Positions 52,599-63,122 of a DNA stretch of 64,000 bases are shown one piece after another. The position numbers and the translations under genes are program-made. Origin of the DNA: Alphaproteobacteria bacterium (lineage in GTDB: Bacteria; Pseudomonadota; Alphaproteobacteria; Micavibrionales; Micavibrionaceae); contig JAJFGW010000039.1 in the NCBI GenBank assembly GCA_021775915.1, positions 1 through 64,000 on the forward strand, in the 5' to 3' direction. Each line of letters starts with the position of its first letter. The stretch's first letter is position 1. Below the pieces are notes generated by a model. The model saw nothing but the letters and a program-made list of their open reading frames with translations, had not been told where the DNA came from and did no database searches.

Positions 52599-52631
52599 AT
52601 TATATACACTAATTTTTTAAGGAGAGGTTAA
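52599..52631 (-). promoter_or_regulatory. flp promoter with full CtrA-type box
   Basis: On the minus strand TTAACCTCTCCTTAA (52617-52631) is an exact TTAA-N7-TTAA box, the alphaproteobacterial CtrA consensus. Twelve bases downstream is a perfect -10, TATAAT (52599-52604). The box covers the -35 area, as at CtrA-activated promoters such as Caulobacter pilA. Confidence 0.65.
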
Positions 52632-52817
52632 AAATATTTAGTATTGTTACTAATTTTTAAAGAAAAACTACAGTACTATCAAATCCCTCTCTTATAAAGC
52701 ACACTTTTACTGTAAAAAAATTAAGGAAATAAGTAATAATTTGAAATAAAAAAATATTTACTTTAAAAAATAAAATTTTATAAAGTAAAAGAAATTATGT
52801 CTTTTTTGTGACAAAGT

Positions 52818-52851
52818 AAAAAGGCGCTATATACTTTAAATATATAGCGCC
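52818..52851 (-). terminator. terminator of the tadE-tadF-tadG run
   Basis: On the minus strand GGCGCTATATA / TATATAGCGCC, an 11-base perfect stem with a seven-base loop, then TTTTTAC. It lies about 20 bases after the tadG stop and insulates flp from upstream transcription. Confidence 0.8.
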
Positions 52852-52871
52852 CTCAAAAAACATTATGTCTA

Positions 52872-54425
52872 TTAACTTCGGATGTGAATCTGACTTAACT
52901 CACGACTGATTTTCTCAAAAACACTAATCAGATCATCCTGAGACGGCGCATCGTAATACTGGTCTTCCGATGTAGCGCAGCTCCTGTAATAACCCTTCGT
53001 CGTATCACTAATATTGGAGTAAAATGTAACGGTATAGATCAGTACATTCTGTGCCTTTAAAGCCTCACAGGTTTCAACAAATCTTTCATTATAATCGGTA
53101 ACATTGATTTGGTTTTTTTGCGCATCTCCAAAATATGAGTACTGACTGTGTCTGGTATTATTACCATCAGTCATCATAATAATAGCCTTACGCCATTTCG
53201 GATCATCCCACGCAGCGCCTTCATCAAAAGGAGCTTCCGGCGAAATAAGACGACGCCCCCAGATCATACCAACATTACCCAGCGTATGACCATGCGCAAG
53301 CATGTCATCCACACGAGACAACAAGGAGTCACGATCACTGGTTAGTGGCATAACATAAGCATAAGGGCAGCCGTAATTAGGGACACGGTCAAGACGCCAT
53401 TCATAATCCCCTGTTCCTTCATATCTCCTACAGCGCGTCCGTCCTCTCCAGTCAGTATAGGTCTCGACACATACCCGCTCCTCCTGAACATCACCGGACA
53501 TGTAAATATCCCACGGCCCGGTATAATCATCCTCTACATCCGTTGGATAAGGGTCGTTGTTACTTAAGGTCGCGTTCCAGCCATGACCGTCCAAAATACC
53601 GCCGCTCTCCCAGAGCTGACCATAAGAGTTTTCAGGGTCTATAACATGATCGGCATTGGGGTCATAATTCTGAGAGTGGTGAGCCACAACACAGCCGTAC
53701 CATCCCTCACCACTATTGTGATCTGTCGTATAATTAACCTCAGGCGGCAGAGTAACAAATGCCTCCGGGTTACCGCGCGGACTACCATCAGGGTTAAGCC
53801 CCAGACCATAATTCCCGATGCGCACAGAATTAGCATAAGGGACAAGGCCCATTTTTACGAATTCAGGATTGCTCGTCGCATCAAAAAGAATATTAACAAA
53901 GCTCGTGGTCGCATCACGCAAAGCACCAATATTATTATTCGTGCTCATAGATCCGGTATTATCAAGCACGAGAACCACTTCAAGACCGCGTACTTCACGA
54001 TGAACAATTGTCTCACAATAAATAACCATCTCATCTATGCCAAGAACGCGCATAAATGACGTGTCGTATCGCGCATGAGCGGAAACAATAACATCATCCG
54101 CATCAACCACTGCGCTAAGATCATAAGTAAAGCCCAGCGCGTCCTCCGGATAATTCGCATCAAAGAAATCTGTTACACGCGCCACTATCTCAGCTTCATC
54201 AGCAGAAGATGCGGCAGCAGCAAGCGCAGAGGCGTCAAGAGAACTACAAAGGCGCTGGCGCACATTATAACTTTGCGCAAGATCAAGCGCCATACCTGTA
54301 GAGCCCACCAAAACCGGGGCCAAAACAGCAAAAACAACAGCAATCGCCCCTGCTGTACAAACAACATAAGACCTTATTTTATCTCTGAATTTTTGCCCTA
54401 CCTTATTTATAATATTCCCAGACAT
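52872..54425 (-). CDS. tadG: TadG-like VWA-domain pilus protein
   Basis: About 518 residues. TadE/G-type N-terminus with one membrane helix (CTAGAIAVVFAVLAPVLVGS, residues about 22-42) and ALDLAQSYNVRQRLCSSLDA. A von Willebrand A domain follows with the MIDAS motif in VVLVLDNTGSMS near residue 160 and ATTSFVNILFD; a long Tyr/Asp/Gly-rich insertion interrupts it, and the domain resumes at KAIIMMTDGNNTRHSQ. The ATG at 54425 is chosen for its GAGAGG and normal N-terminus; the frame runs on to 54539 within the spacer and tadF end. Confidence 0.88.
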   Translation of the reverse strand: MSGNIINKVGQKFRDKIRSYVVCTAGAIAVVFAVLAPVLVGSTGMALDLAQSYNVRQRLCSSLDASALAAAASSADEAEIVARVTDFFDANYPEDALGFTYDLSAVVDADDVIVSAHARYDTSFMRVLGIDEMVIYCETIVHREVRGLEVVLVLDNTGSMSTNNNIGALRDATTSFVNILFDATSNPEFVKMGLVPYANSVRIGNYGLGLNPDGSPRGNPEAFVTLPPEVNYTTDHNSGEGWYGCVVAHHSQNYDPNADHVIDPENSYGQLWESGGILDGHGWNATLSNNDPYPTDVEDDYTGPWDIYMSGDVQEERVCVETYTDWRGRTRCRRYEGTGDYEWRLDRVPNYGCPYAYVMPLTSDRDSLLSRVDDMLAHGHTLGNVGMIWGRRLISPEAPFDEGAAWDDPKWRKAIIMMTDGNNTRHSQYSYFGDAQKNQINVTDYNERFVETCEALKAQNVLIYTVTFYSNISDTTKGYYRSCATSEDQYYDAPSQDDLISVFEKISRELSQIHIRS

Positions 54426-54453
54426 GACTCTATCCTCTCTCTTTTTTAAATAT

Positions 54454-54990
54454 TTAATCCCTGCCGACAACGGCAGTTTTTCTGCCCCGGCCAAATGAAA
54501 CTTCGCTAAAATCAATCGCATTAATAATAGTCCCGGCAAAAGAAGGCGTGTAAGTATAAGTAGTCTGAACAGCTATAGCGCCACCGCCAGGCCCGCCAAG
54601 ACCAATCGTTCTGCCGGACAAATCCGGGTCACCGCCACCACCGGCACTATCTTCCTGCCAGCGCACCACCGGATTACCGTCATCATCAAAAGTAACACTG
54701 ACAACATCAATGACCAGCGTATCAATGGGAAAGGGCATTAAAGCCAGCCGGGCGGCCTGATAGGCTTGCGCCAACTCCTGATCGTTAACAGACAACTGCC
54801 GGCCAATCAAATCAGCCGCAATTTGCGAAGCAGCGAGCGTCTTTTGGTTGGCAACGATACCATTACCCAAATCCCACAGCCCGAGCATCATCAAAAACAA
54901 CAAAGGAAAAACAAGGCCAAACTCAGCGGCAGCACTAGCCTCTTCGTCTGTTGTCCATCTCTGGACTTTATAATTTACATTACACAGCAT
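54454..54990 (-). CDS. tadF: TadE/TadF-type pseudopilin (second copy)
   Basis: 178 residues. Prepilin-like N-terminus ASAAAEFGLVFPLLFLMMLG with the Glu at the expected place, then DLGNGIVANQKTLAASQIAADL. The distal part is beta-rich with a Gly-rich patch (GLGGPGGGAIAVQTTYTYTP). TadE/F are minor pseudopilins cleaved by TadV and needed for pilus assembly. In line with tadE and tadG. Confidence 0.87.
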   Translation of the reverse strand: MLCNVNYKVQRWTTDEEASAAAEFGLVFPLLFLMMLGLWDLGNGIVANQKTLAASQIAADLIGRQLSVNDQELAQAYQAARLALMPFPIDTLVIDVVSVTFDDDGNPVVRWQEDSAGGGGDPDLSGRTIGLGGPGGGAIAVQTTYTYTPSFAGTIINAIDFSEVSFGRGRKTAVVGRD

Positions 54991-55002
54991 TATTTTCTTT
55001 TC

Positions 55003-55554
55003 CTATACGCTACATGTAGGATCTGTAACGTCAAAATCATAAGGCTCCGCTTGAAAAACAACCGTTGCCATCTGTAATCTTCTATTTCCCGAGTAATTGC
55101 TCCACATATCACCAAAAAACGGCGTTATAAACTGAAAGCGATACGTAATACGCACCATGGCCATACAGCCGGCGGTAATCTGATCCAGTTCAAATAAATC
55201 GGGGGGAGTGATGTTGCCATCCGCATCAATTTGCGGCGTCAAATCATCATCGAAATCATCAAGTTTCTGAACCTGGTATTGAAAATTATCACAGTCAAGA
55301 AAAACCCCGGCATGGTCGCAAAGCTCATCTAAAAAAACAGTAAGGGGGTCGGCGTTCGCCTGCAACTGCCCCGTCCGTATGGTCCGAGAGGCATCAGCCA
55401 CAGCACCTTCTAGCAGTGACCCCGAAACAAAGAAAAGAGCTAACTCAATAAGGGCGATAGAGCTAAGCATAAAAGGAAGCGCAAGCAGGCTAAACTCAAT
55501 AGCCGTCGTCCCATCGTCCTTTTTCACCCACCTATTAAACATTTTCATGTGCAT
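55003..55554 (-). CDS. tadE: TadE-type pseudopilin
   Basis: About 183 residues. N-terminal KKDDGTTAIEFSLLALPFML carries the processing site and conserved Glu, then ELALFFVSGSLLEGAVADAS. The C-terminal half contains Cys pairs and an aromatic YRFQFITPFF segment. Several ATGs (55554, 55548, 55542) are possible; the first lies within a perfect 7-base hairpin arm (GCATTTG / CAAATGC at 55551-55567), which may hide it. Twelve bases from tadF. Confidence 0.87.
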   Translation of the reverse strand: MHMKMFNRWVKKDDGTTAIEFSLLALPFMLSSIALIELALFFVSGSLLEGAVADASRTIRTGQLQANADPLTVFLDELCDHAGVFLDCDNFQYQVQKLDDFDDDLTPQIDADGNITPPDLFELDQITAGCMAMVRITYRFQFITPFFGDMWSNYSGNRRLQMATVVFQAEPYDFDVTDPTCSV

Positions 55555-55709
55555 TTGATTCAAATGCTCCCATACCTATAAACATAAAAAAACACGCCTT
55601 CAAAAGAGACATGCCGGGCACCCATACCCATTTTCAATAGTAACTACAAAAACCTAAAGAAGCGTTTATTACACAAATAATTTTATTTAAATTTCAAATG
55701 CTTACAGGA

Positions 55710-56255
55710 TTATTCCGCTGTTTTCTTATCATCACCTTCATCAGCCTTCTCTTCAGCATCATTTTTGTCTTGTGTTTCAATAGGAAAGCCATAAGCGTCC
55801 AAATGAACCTCGCCGGTCACCTCAACCCCCCAACGCTCAACCATCTTTTCCTGACGCCGTTTAATATCCTCAATTCTAATGGCTCCGCGTTGAACCATCA
55901 TTGTTCCAACAAGTCCCGACATAGCCCAGCTAATCAGATACCCGACACCTGCCGCCGCATACATAACACTCATAACCCGCGGGTCCGAAATAATGGTTAC
56001 AGCTATGTCAGGCGTATGACCCTTACTCCACAAATCAATTAAAAAAGGCGTGCACCCGGCTAAATTCATAGCCCCCACAGTAAGGGCCTTCGTACCCTTG
56101 CCGCTTCGATCCACAACAGCGGCAACAACTGTAGGGATCATACCCATCAACAAAACAATTGTTGTCGGCATAAAAATGACTGCCGTAAACAGACTGACGA
56201 TCCCCATCAATCGGCTTTTACCACTAGCTTTTTTTCTTCTTACGCCCTTCGCCAT
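55710..56255 (-). CDS. membrane protein in the Tad locus, unknown
   Basis: 181 residues with a basic start (AKGVRRKKASGKSRL), about three or four hydrophobic segments between residues 17 and 120, and an acidic Asp/Glu/Lys-rich tail after residue 155. No family recognised. Its ATG immediately follows the stop of the pseudokinase gene (TAA-ATG), so the two are coupled and probably function together, on the same strand as tadE-F-G. Confidence 0.75.
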   Translation of the reverse strand: MAKGVRRKKASGKSRLMGIVSLFTAVIFMPTTIVLLMGMIPTVVAAVVDRSGKGTKALTVGAMNLAGCTPFLIDLWSKGHTPDIAVTIISDPRVMSVMYAAAGVGYLISWAMSGLVGTMMVQRGAIRIEDIKRRQEKMVERWGVEVTGEVHLDAYGFPIETQDKNDAEEKADEGDDKKTAE

Positions 56256-58394
56256 TTAAAAAATCGCAGCCTCCGTAAAATGCATAAACGCAAAACTCAA
56301 AATAATAATCCCGGCTAAAACCCCCGAAACAATGGCCGCAATTTCCTGACCTGTTTCCTTGCCAAAAATTTCAGGGTTTTCCATCTTTTTTCTAAGCTCT
56401 AAATTCTCTTCACCAAGCGCTCTATATTCTTCCATGGCCTTTCTAAAATTCAAAAAATCGCGCTGCTTAATATCATTCTTATCAAGGAGCGTTATCATTT
56501 TGACTAAATCGCCTTCCTCTTTCATTTTTTCTATTTTTTTACGTATGCTCACTTGTAACTCACGGTCATGATAATGTTCATAAACCGGTTCCAAAATATC
56601 AACGATCCACCCTGCAATACCGGGAAACATCTCCATACGTGATCTTTTTTGAATAGTCGCGAGCGTCTTGATGTTGCCAAGAATCTTTCTGTGATATTCC
56701 TCGGCGCCCAGCTCTACAAAAAAAGGATCTATCATACGCCGGTCCTTGACCGAGAGAAAAGCAGCAATATGCCTATCTATAAACAAGTCAGGCCTATTCG
56801 GCTTTTCTGCAATATCCTCAAAAGCATACATAATATCTTCCGGATTCCGCACATAGTAACCTTCTAGTTTTTCGCTAATACACCGACATTCAGGGTTGAG
56901 GAAATACAAACAACGCTCGACACCGTAACCCATAGTATTCTGACGCAAAAAAGCGCGGCAACTATCAAATCTTGAAGTCAGATTACCAACATCAAACCTT
57001 CCTTCCTGTTGCACGCCCAACCAAAACATAATCAATTGTTGGTTAATAATATCAACGAACGGCATTAGATCTTTTTTTAACATGTAGGTTTCCGCAAGGG
57101 CGCCCGCAAACCCCTCCGGATTAATTCTCATTCCCTTAAACCTGATCGGCGCGTCAACATCCAAAGCCACCGAAACACGGGGAAGCAAACGATCCCAATA
57201 CCCTGGCCCCCTCCCATCTTCTCGCGCTTCCTCAAGCGCTTTTTCGAGACGCCCTCCGGCTAAATTATCTTCTAACGAACGGCTAATCCACTGCTCAAGA
57301 GTACCATCATCAATCATCTGCATCGCTTCTGACTGATCAGCTTCAAGGTCCATTGCCAGCAATACCGATCTAAAATAACGCTCTCCATTAAAATGAATAG
57401 GCCTGCTCGCCTTTTGCTTCTTCGCGCTCTGCTTAGGACTTAAACGCTGGCCATCCAGCCAGGACTCAACTTCATCAAGAGTCCAGCGCTGCACTCTGTC
57501 ATCGTATAGCAGGCCTCTAAGTAACTCCAAAATAGACCCCGTAAAACGGTCCTTACCGGTCAAGGATACATAGCTGCCAAGCTCTATCTTCTGCCGAATA
57601 ACATCCTCATCACTCATACCAGCGAGAGGATCCTTGCTCCGTAAAATCATGACAAGTGTTACACCAAACGCATATATATCGTCTTCAGACGTCCCCGGCC
57701 CTTTTGCTATGGGATCAACCATCGCCCGCTCAATAGGTTCAAACATGGCGGGCTGCAGATAAGAAGTCGGAGTCGAAAGACATTCACCGAGCATCACACG
57801 ATCAACACCATCTTTCGAACCAGCTCCAAATATATTCATAGGATTAATAGCGCCATGAACCATATCTACATCTCTTAAATCCATCAGTACATTAATCATA
57901 GGCACTACAATGCTATTCATAACAGCATCCTGCTTCCAACCCAGGCCGCCCTCTTCAATATTTTTCATGATCGGTTTTGCAGATACGCTCTCATAAACAA
58001 AAACATATCTTTCCTCCTGCGCAGGGGGCCAATAGACAACACCGGACGCCACAAGGTTAATTAATCCCGAACTCATAATGCCGGAAAATTTTCCAGCATC
58101 CGCAGACCGCGGCACCAAGTGATTTTCACAAACCAGAGCAAAACATCCCTCATGAGACTGGCCAGAAGCTCTAGTGGCGTAAGCGAGAGAAGGCCCTCTA
58201 TCCAGATGAGGAATCCGCTTATCGACCAAAATTTCCATTTCACCGCTTAAAACGGCAATATTGGACGGCTTGCTCTCATTAACCTTTTTATCATCAGGAT
58301 TTTCAGTAGAAGTACCGTCCTCCTCAACAGGAAGAGGCGGCTCCTCTGCACCTTCAGTACCTTCAGCGCTCTGTGACATTTCGTCTGTCATCAT
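56256..58394 (-). CDS. membrane-anchored kinase-fold protein lacking catalytic motifs (pseudokinase)
   Basis: About 712 residues. Residues 1-45 are acidic and disordered. About 60-330 look like a Ser/Thr kinase fold: MVHGAINPMNIF near residue 177 sits where HRDLKPxN belongs, LGECLS where DFG belongs, EDDIYAFGVTLVMILRSKDP as the alphaF region and DDRVQRWTLDEVESWL at the domain end. The glycine loop, catalytic Asp and DFG Asp are absent. A long helical region follows and a membrane helix lies at the C-terminus (AAIVSGVLAGIIILSFAFMH). ATGs at 58394 and 58391 are the likeliest starts; neither has a strong ribosome-binding site. First gene of the run leading into the pseudopilins. Confidence 0.75.
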   Translation of the reverse strand: MMTDEMSQSAEGTEGAEEPPLPVEEDGTSTENPDDKKVNESKPSNIAVLSGEMEILVDKRIPHLDRGPSLAYATRASGQSHEGCFALVCENHLVPRSADAGKFSGIMSSGLINLVASGVVYWPPAQEERYVFVYESVSAKPIMKNIEEGGLGWKQDAVMNSIVVPMINVLMDLRDVDMVHGAINPMNIFGAGSKDGVDRVMLGECLSTPTSYLQPAMFEPIERAMVDPIAKGPGTSEDDIYAFGVTLVMILRSKDPLAGMSDEDVIRQKIELGSYVSLTGKDRFTGSILELLRGLLYDDRVQRWTLDEVESWLDGQRLSPKQSAKKQKASRPIHFNGERYFRSVLLAMDLEADQSEAMQMIDDGTLEQWISRSLEDNLAGGRLEKALEEAREDGRGPGYWDRLLPRVSVALDVDAPIRFKGMRINPEGFAGALAETYMLKKDLMPFVDIINQQLIMFWLGVQQEGRFDVGNLTSRFDSCRAFLRQNTMGYGVERCLYFLNPECRCISEKLEGYYVRNPEDIMYAFEDIAEKPNRPDLFIDRHIAAFLSVKDRRMIDPFFVELGAEEYHRKILGNIKTLATIQKRSRMEMFPGIAGWIVDILEPVYEHYHDRELQVSIRKKIEKMKEEGDLVKMITLLDKNDIKQRDFLNFRKAMEEYRALGEENLELRKKMENPEIFGKETGQEIAAIVSGVLAGIIILSFAFMHFTEAAIF

Positions 58395-58513
58395 ATCAAG
58401 TGGAATCCATAGCAGAATTAACAAAGAACGCCGCAAGCACTCGCGACGCACGCCCCATTGTAATGTTCTTTACGGAAGAAGTAAAACAACCGCTGGAAAG
58501 AAGTATGTACCGG

Positions 58514-59830
<1,317 letters not shown>

Positions 59831-59946
59831 TTACGACCCAAGAAAGCATGAAACTTATCTATTCACAAGAATTGAATGCCCTTCCTTACCACCGTTCTGG
59901 ATATTAGGTAAGGACACCATCTAATATTATTCTGAAAATAAAAAAA

Positions 59947-60237
59947 TTAAGCGCGTTTTTGACCTTCAGTTTTAACCTGATAAAATTCAGCCGGATCTTC
60001 GCCGAGTTTTTGCGCGAATTGCATTTCCCGTGCTGCCAGAATTGTTGTTGCTGCCTCGGAGTGACCATGCTGAGTCGCAACATTAAAAGCCGTGAAACCT
60101 TCCGCGTTACGCGCATCAATATCAACACCGCTCATAGTAAGAACACGAATTGTCTTACAGTCGCCATTCGCCGCCGCAATCCACAACCTATTTTGCAATT
60201 CTTTCTGATTAACGTCTTGATTAATATAACTAGACAT
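59947..60237 (-). CDS. small ankyrin-repeat protein
   Basis: 96 residues, mostly two ankyrin repeats: LQNRLWIAAANGDCKTIRVL, then GVDIDARNAEGFTAFNVATQ and GHSEAATTILAAREM. No signal peptide. GAGAGGGAAG precedes the ATG. Likely a protein-binding module; partner unknown. Lies upstream of purA. Confidence 0.85.
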   Translation of the reverse strand: MSSYINQDVNQKELQNRLWIAAANGDCKTIRVLTMSGVDIDARNAEGFTAFNVATQHGHSEAATTILAAREMQFAQKLGEDPAEFYQVKTEGQKRA

Positions 60238-60305
60238 GGCTTCCCTCTCCTCAATTCCTTAACAACAGAGAGATACATTATATAAAATTACGGAAAATGT
60301 CAAAT

Positions 60306-61130
60306 TTACGCCGTGTGTCTTTTTTCTAATACAGGCACAGAGACACTATGATTAACCGGCCCGAAACCAGAACCAATAACATCCGCACTGACAATAGCGT
60401 CGTTCAAATAAGCGCGCACAACATCAAAACTCGTCCTCGCATCCATACCCTGCGCCAAGCAAGCAGCAAGACCGGCTGACATCGTTGTTCCGGCACCATG
60501 CGTAGCCTTTGTGTCCATACGTTCATTACTATGAACCTCTACGCCATCATCATCGGCAAAAACATCATAAACGAGATTACCTTCTATAGACAGAGCGCCG
60601 CCCTTTAAAATAACAACCTTGGGCCCCAATGTGCGCAAAATTTCTGCCGCATGACACATATCATCTATATCCTTGATCTGCATGCCGGTCAGAACCATGG
60701 CCTCCTGAATATTAGGCGTTAAAATATCGGCATAAAGAAGCAAGCTGCGCTTCATAATATCCCTTGCCTCTTTATCAAGAAAATCATCGCCTGTGTGACT
60801 GGTCATGACAGGGTCAACAACAACTTTAACCCGGTCAGGGCCAAGGCTATCAAAAAACTCACCGACCACTCTAATGTTATCAGTATTAGCCATCATGCCT
60901 GTTTTGATAACAGCAGGCGCCAAATCGTCCATTACCGCCTTAATCTGCGCAATAACAAGGTCACTGGAAACTGCCTGCATATCCTGGACGCCACACGTAT
61001 TCTGAGCCGTAACCGCCGTAACGACAGTCGCCGCATAAACACCAAAAGCCTGGGCTGTCTTAATGTCAGCCTGAATACCCGTCCCGGCACATGAATCAGA
61101 TTGTCCAATGCATAAAATCTGCGCAACCAT
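60306..61130 (-). CDS. thiD: hydroxymethylpyrimidine/phosphomethylpyrimidine kinase
   Basis: Ribokinase-fold enzyme that phosphorylates HMP and HMP-P for thiamine. 274 residues. Seen: GQSDSCAGTGIQADIKTAQA, VTAVTAQNTCGVQDMQAV, VDPVMTSHTGDDFL and THGAGTTMSAGLAACLAQGM. In typical ThiD the last motif is HGTGCTLS with a functional Cys; here Cys is Thr, so substrate preference may differ (for instance a pyridoxal-kinase-like role). No other thi gene is near and no riboswitch is visible in the 30-base spacer. Confidence 0.85.
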   Translation of the reverse strand: MVAQILCIGQSDSCAGTGIQADIKTAQAFGVYAATVVTAVTAQNTCGVQDMQAVSSDLVIAQIKAVMDDLAPAVIKTGMMANTDNIRVVGEFFDSLGPDRVKVVVDPVMTSHTGDDFLDKEARDIMKRSLLLYADILTPNIQEAMVLTGMQIKDIDDMCHAAEILRTLGPKVVILKGGALSIEGNLVYDVFADDDGVEVHSNERMDTKATHGAGTTMSAGLAACLAQGMDARTSFDVVRAYLNDAIVSADVIGSGFGPVNHSVSVPVLEKRHTA

Positions 61131-61160
61131 ATTTACCCTCTATTCTCAATGCTTAATAGA

Positions 61161-62531
61161 CTAAGCTTTCTCACCGACTCTTTCAATTATAGCACATAAC
61201 TCACATACAATTGTCTTTACTAATTCAAGGTCATCGCCTTCCGCCATAACACGAATAAGGGCCTCCGTTCCCGAAGGGCGAACAACAAGCCGCCCGTCAC
61301 TAACCAGAGTTTCTTCCGCCTTTTTTATAGCTTGCTTAACCTGCTCATTGTTCAGGGGTTGCGCACCCTTACCGAATTTTACATTTTGCAAAATCTGCGG
61401 CAGGGGGTCAAAAAGATGCAAAAGCGCGCTCGCTTTTTCATCCTGTTGCTTCAAAACACTCAAGACCTGCAACGCCGCCAGCACACCATCACCGGTCGTG
61501 CAAAAATCAGACAATATAATATGGCCGGACTGTTCACCGCCCAAATTAAAACCACCAGCGCGCATTCTCTCAACAACATAGCGATCACCAACCGCCGTGC
61601 GTTCCATGCTCAGACCCAGCCCTTCAATAAAGCGCTCCAGCCCCAGATTTGCCATAAGAGTCGAAACGACGCCCCCGCCCTTGAGCGTTCCGGCATCCTT
61701 CATGGATTTCGCCAACAGCGCCATAATCTGGTCGCCATTCACAACACGGCCAAGCTCATCAACCATGATAAGACGGTCAGCATCACCATCGAGCGCCAGC
61801 CCTATATCCGCGCCTTCTTCAACGACTTTTTCCTGCAACAGAGCCGTATCGGTCGCCCCGCATCCCGCATTTATATTTTTCCCGTCCGGCTGATCGCCGA
61901 TGACAATGACCTGCGCTTCCAGCTCCTTTAAGGCCTGCGGCGCGACTTTATAAGCCGCACCATGGGCACAATCGACGACAATTTTCAGTCCTTCCAGATT
62001 TAACTCTGCCGGAAAGCTACTTTTCAAAAACTCCACATAACGTCCCGACGCATCATCCAGACGACTGGCCTTGCCAAGCCTTTCACTCACAGGCAGCGCG
62101 CTCTCATCATCAAGACGGCTTTCAATGCTAAGCTCCAGATCATCGGAAAGCTTGTAACCGTCACCGCCAAAAAGCTTGATCCCGTTATCTTCATAAGGAT
62201 TATGTGAGGCAGAAATCATCACCCCAAGGTCTGCCCGCAACGACCGCGTCAGCATCGCCACCGCCGGGGTCGGCAACGGCCCGAGAAAAATAACGTCCAT
62301 GCCGATAGCTTCAAACCCGGACGCCATCGCCTGCTCTAACATATAACCGGACAGGCGCGTATCCTTGCCGATCACAACCCGGTTTTGGTGCAAGCCGCCA
62401 TTATCGTGCTTGAGTGTCATCGCCGTCGCCATGGCGACTTTCAGCGCCATGTCCGCCGTCATCGGAAACTCGCCCGCCTTGCCGCGAATACCATCTGTGC
62501 CGAAATATTTTTTAGAACCAGCCATGGTCAT
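61161..62531 (-). CDS. glmM: phosphoglucosamine mutase
   Basis: Converts glucosamine 6-phosphate to glucosamine 1-phosphate for peptidoglycan and LPS. About 456 residues. Seen: [20 protein letters not shown], the active-site phosphoserine Ser109 in [17 protein letters not shown], metal-binding [13 protein letters not shown], and [12 protein letters not shown]; a C-terminal [14 protein letters not shown] binds phosphate. Starts at 62531 or 62525; an upstream TTG at 62561 adds residues outside the fold. Confidence 0.96.
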   Translation of the reverse strand: MTMAGSKKYFGTDGIRGKAGEFPMTADMALKVAMATAMTLKHDNGGLHQNRVVIGKDTRLSGYMLEQAMASGFEAIGMDVIFLGPLPTPAVAMLTRSLRADLGVMISASHNPYEDNGIKLFGGDGYKLSDDLELSIESRLDDESALPVSERLGKASRLDDASGRYVEFLKSSFPAELNLEGLKIVVDCAHGAAYKVAPQALKELEAQVIVIGDQPDGKNINAGCGATDTALLQEKVVEEGADIGLALDGDADRLIMVDELGRVVNGDQIMALLAKSMKDAGTLKGGGVVSTLMANLGLERFIEGLGLSMERTAVGDRYVVERMRAGGFNLGGEQSGHIILSDFCTTGDGVLAALQVLSVLKQQDEKASALLHLFDPLPQILQNVKFGKGAQPLNNEQVKQAIKKAEETLVSDGRLVVRPSGTEALIRVMAEGDDLELVKTIVCELCAIIERVGEKA

Positions 62532-62705
62532 TTTATTAGCGCAAAAAAAGCTGAAAACCAAAGAAAAAGCAGGGATTTAAAAAAAATAATTTTTATATGA
62601 AAATTATGCTTGACTATATATAAATATATATGTATATGTATTACATAATAATAAAAAGGTCGGACAAGCAGGTTTCACAAACCGTTTATAAAGGAGAGTT
62701 ATATT

Positions 62706-63017
62706 ATGAGTGATGGCCTAAGTGATTTAATGGGAACCATAGTAGGAGCGGGCATTGGTATATTGGCTGTAGCTGCGCTAACATTAAACAACACTGCGGA
62801 GCCCCCTGTTGATCTCGATGACTTTATAAAAAAGGACGGCATTACCGCCTGCCAGATGTATCAGGAATTCGCTAAAAAGGCCGACCCCTACATCACAAAA
62901 GACGGACAAAGCGCCACAGTGCAAGTAAAGCTCGGCGACGGAACGACATGCGATTTTCAGCATGTTCCCAAAGCACCCGTTATCGTTGTGCCCCTGCCCG
63001 TGGCAAATATCAGCTAG
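62706..63017 (+). CDS. small membrane-anchored protein, unknown
   Basis: 103 residues. A hydrophobic segment at about residues 8-28 (GTIVGAGIGILAVAALTL), then a soluble domain with two cysteines (ITACQMYQ, TTCDFQH). AAGGAG nine bases before the ATG is a strong ribosome-binding site. An AT-rich region with TATATA-like stretches lies upstream. About 100 bases before the SPFH gene and probably cotranscribed. No family recognised. Confidence 0.65.
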   Translation: MSDGLSDLMGTIVGAGIGILAVAALTLNNTAEPPVDLDDFIKKDGITACQMYQEFAKKADPYITKDGQSATVQVKLGDGTTCDFQHVPKAPVIVVPLPVANIS

Positions 63018-63122
63018 ACGGCAAATACAGCTGATTTTCTTGACAATGTTCTGGCAATGGCTAGAAATGACCCAGTATGAATTATGGATTTACAGCTTAA
63101 AACCAACCAAGGGAGAAACAAA

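Larger units (their letters stand above)
52503..52871. other. flp upstream region
   Basis: 369 bases, very AT-rich, no gene. It contains the flp leader (about 90 bases), the flp promoter with the CtrA-type box, and near its right end the terminator of the tadE-F-G run. The stretch 52635-52815 is poly-A/T-rich and shows nothing else I can name; it may be an upstream activating region. Confidence 0.6.

Noticed and set aside
62605-62650. TATATA-rich stretch before the small membrane protein as a tandem-repeat element
   Set aside because: Simple AT richness; at most a promoter region, no clear repeat unit.
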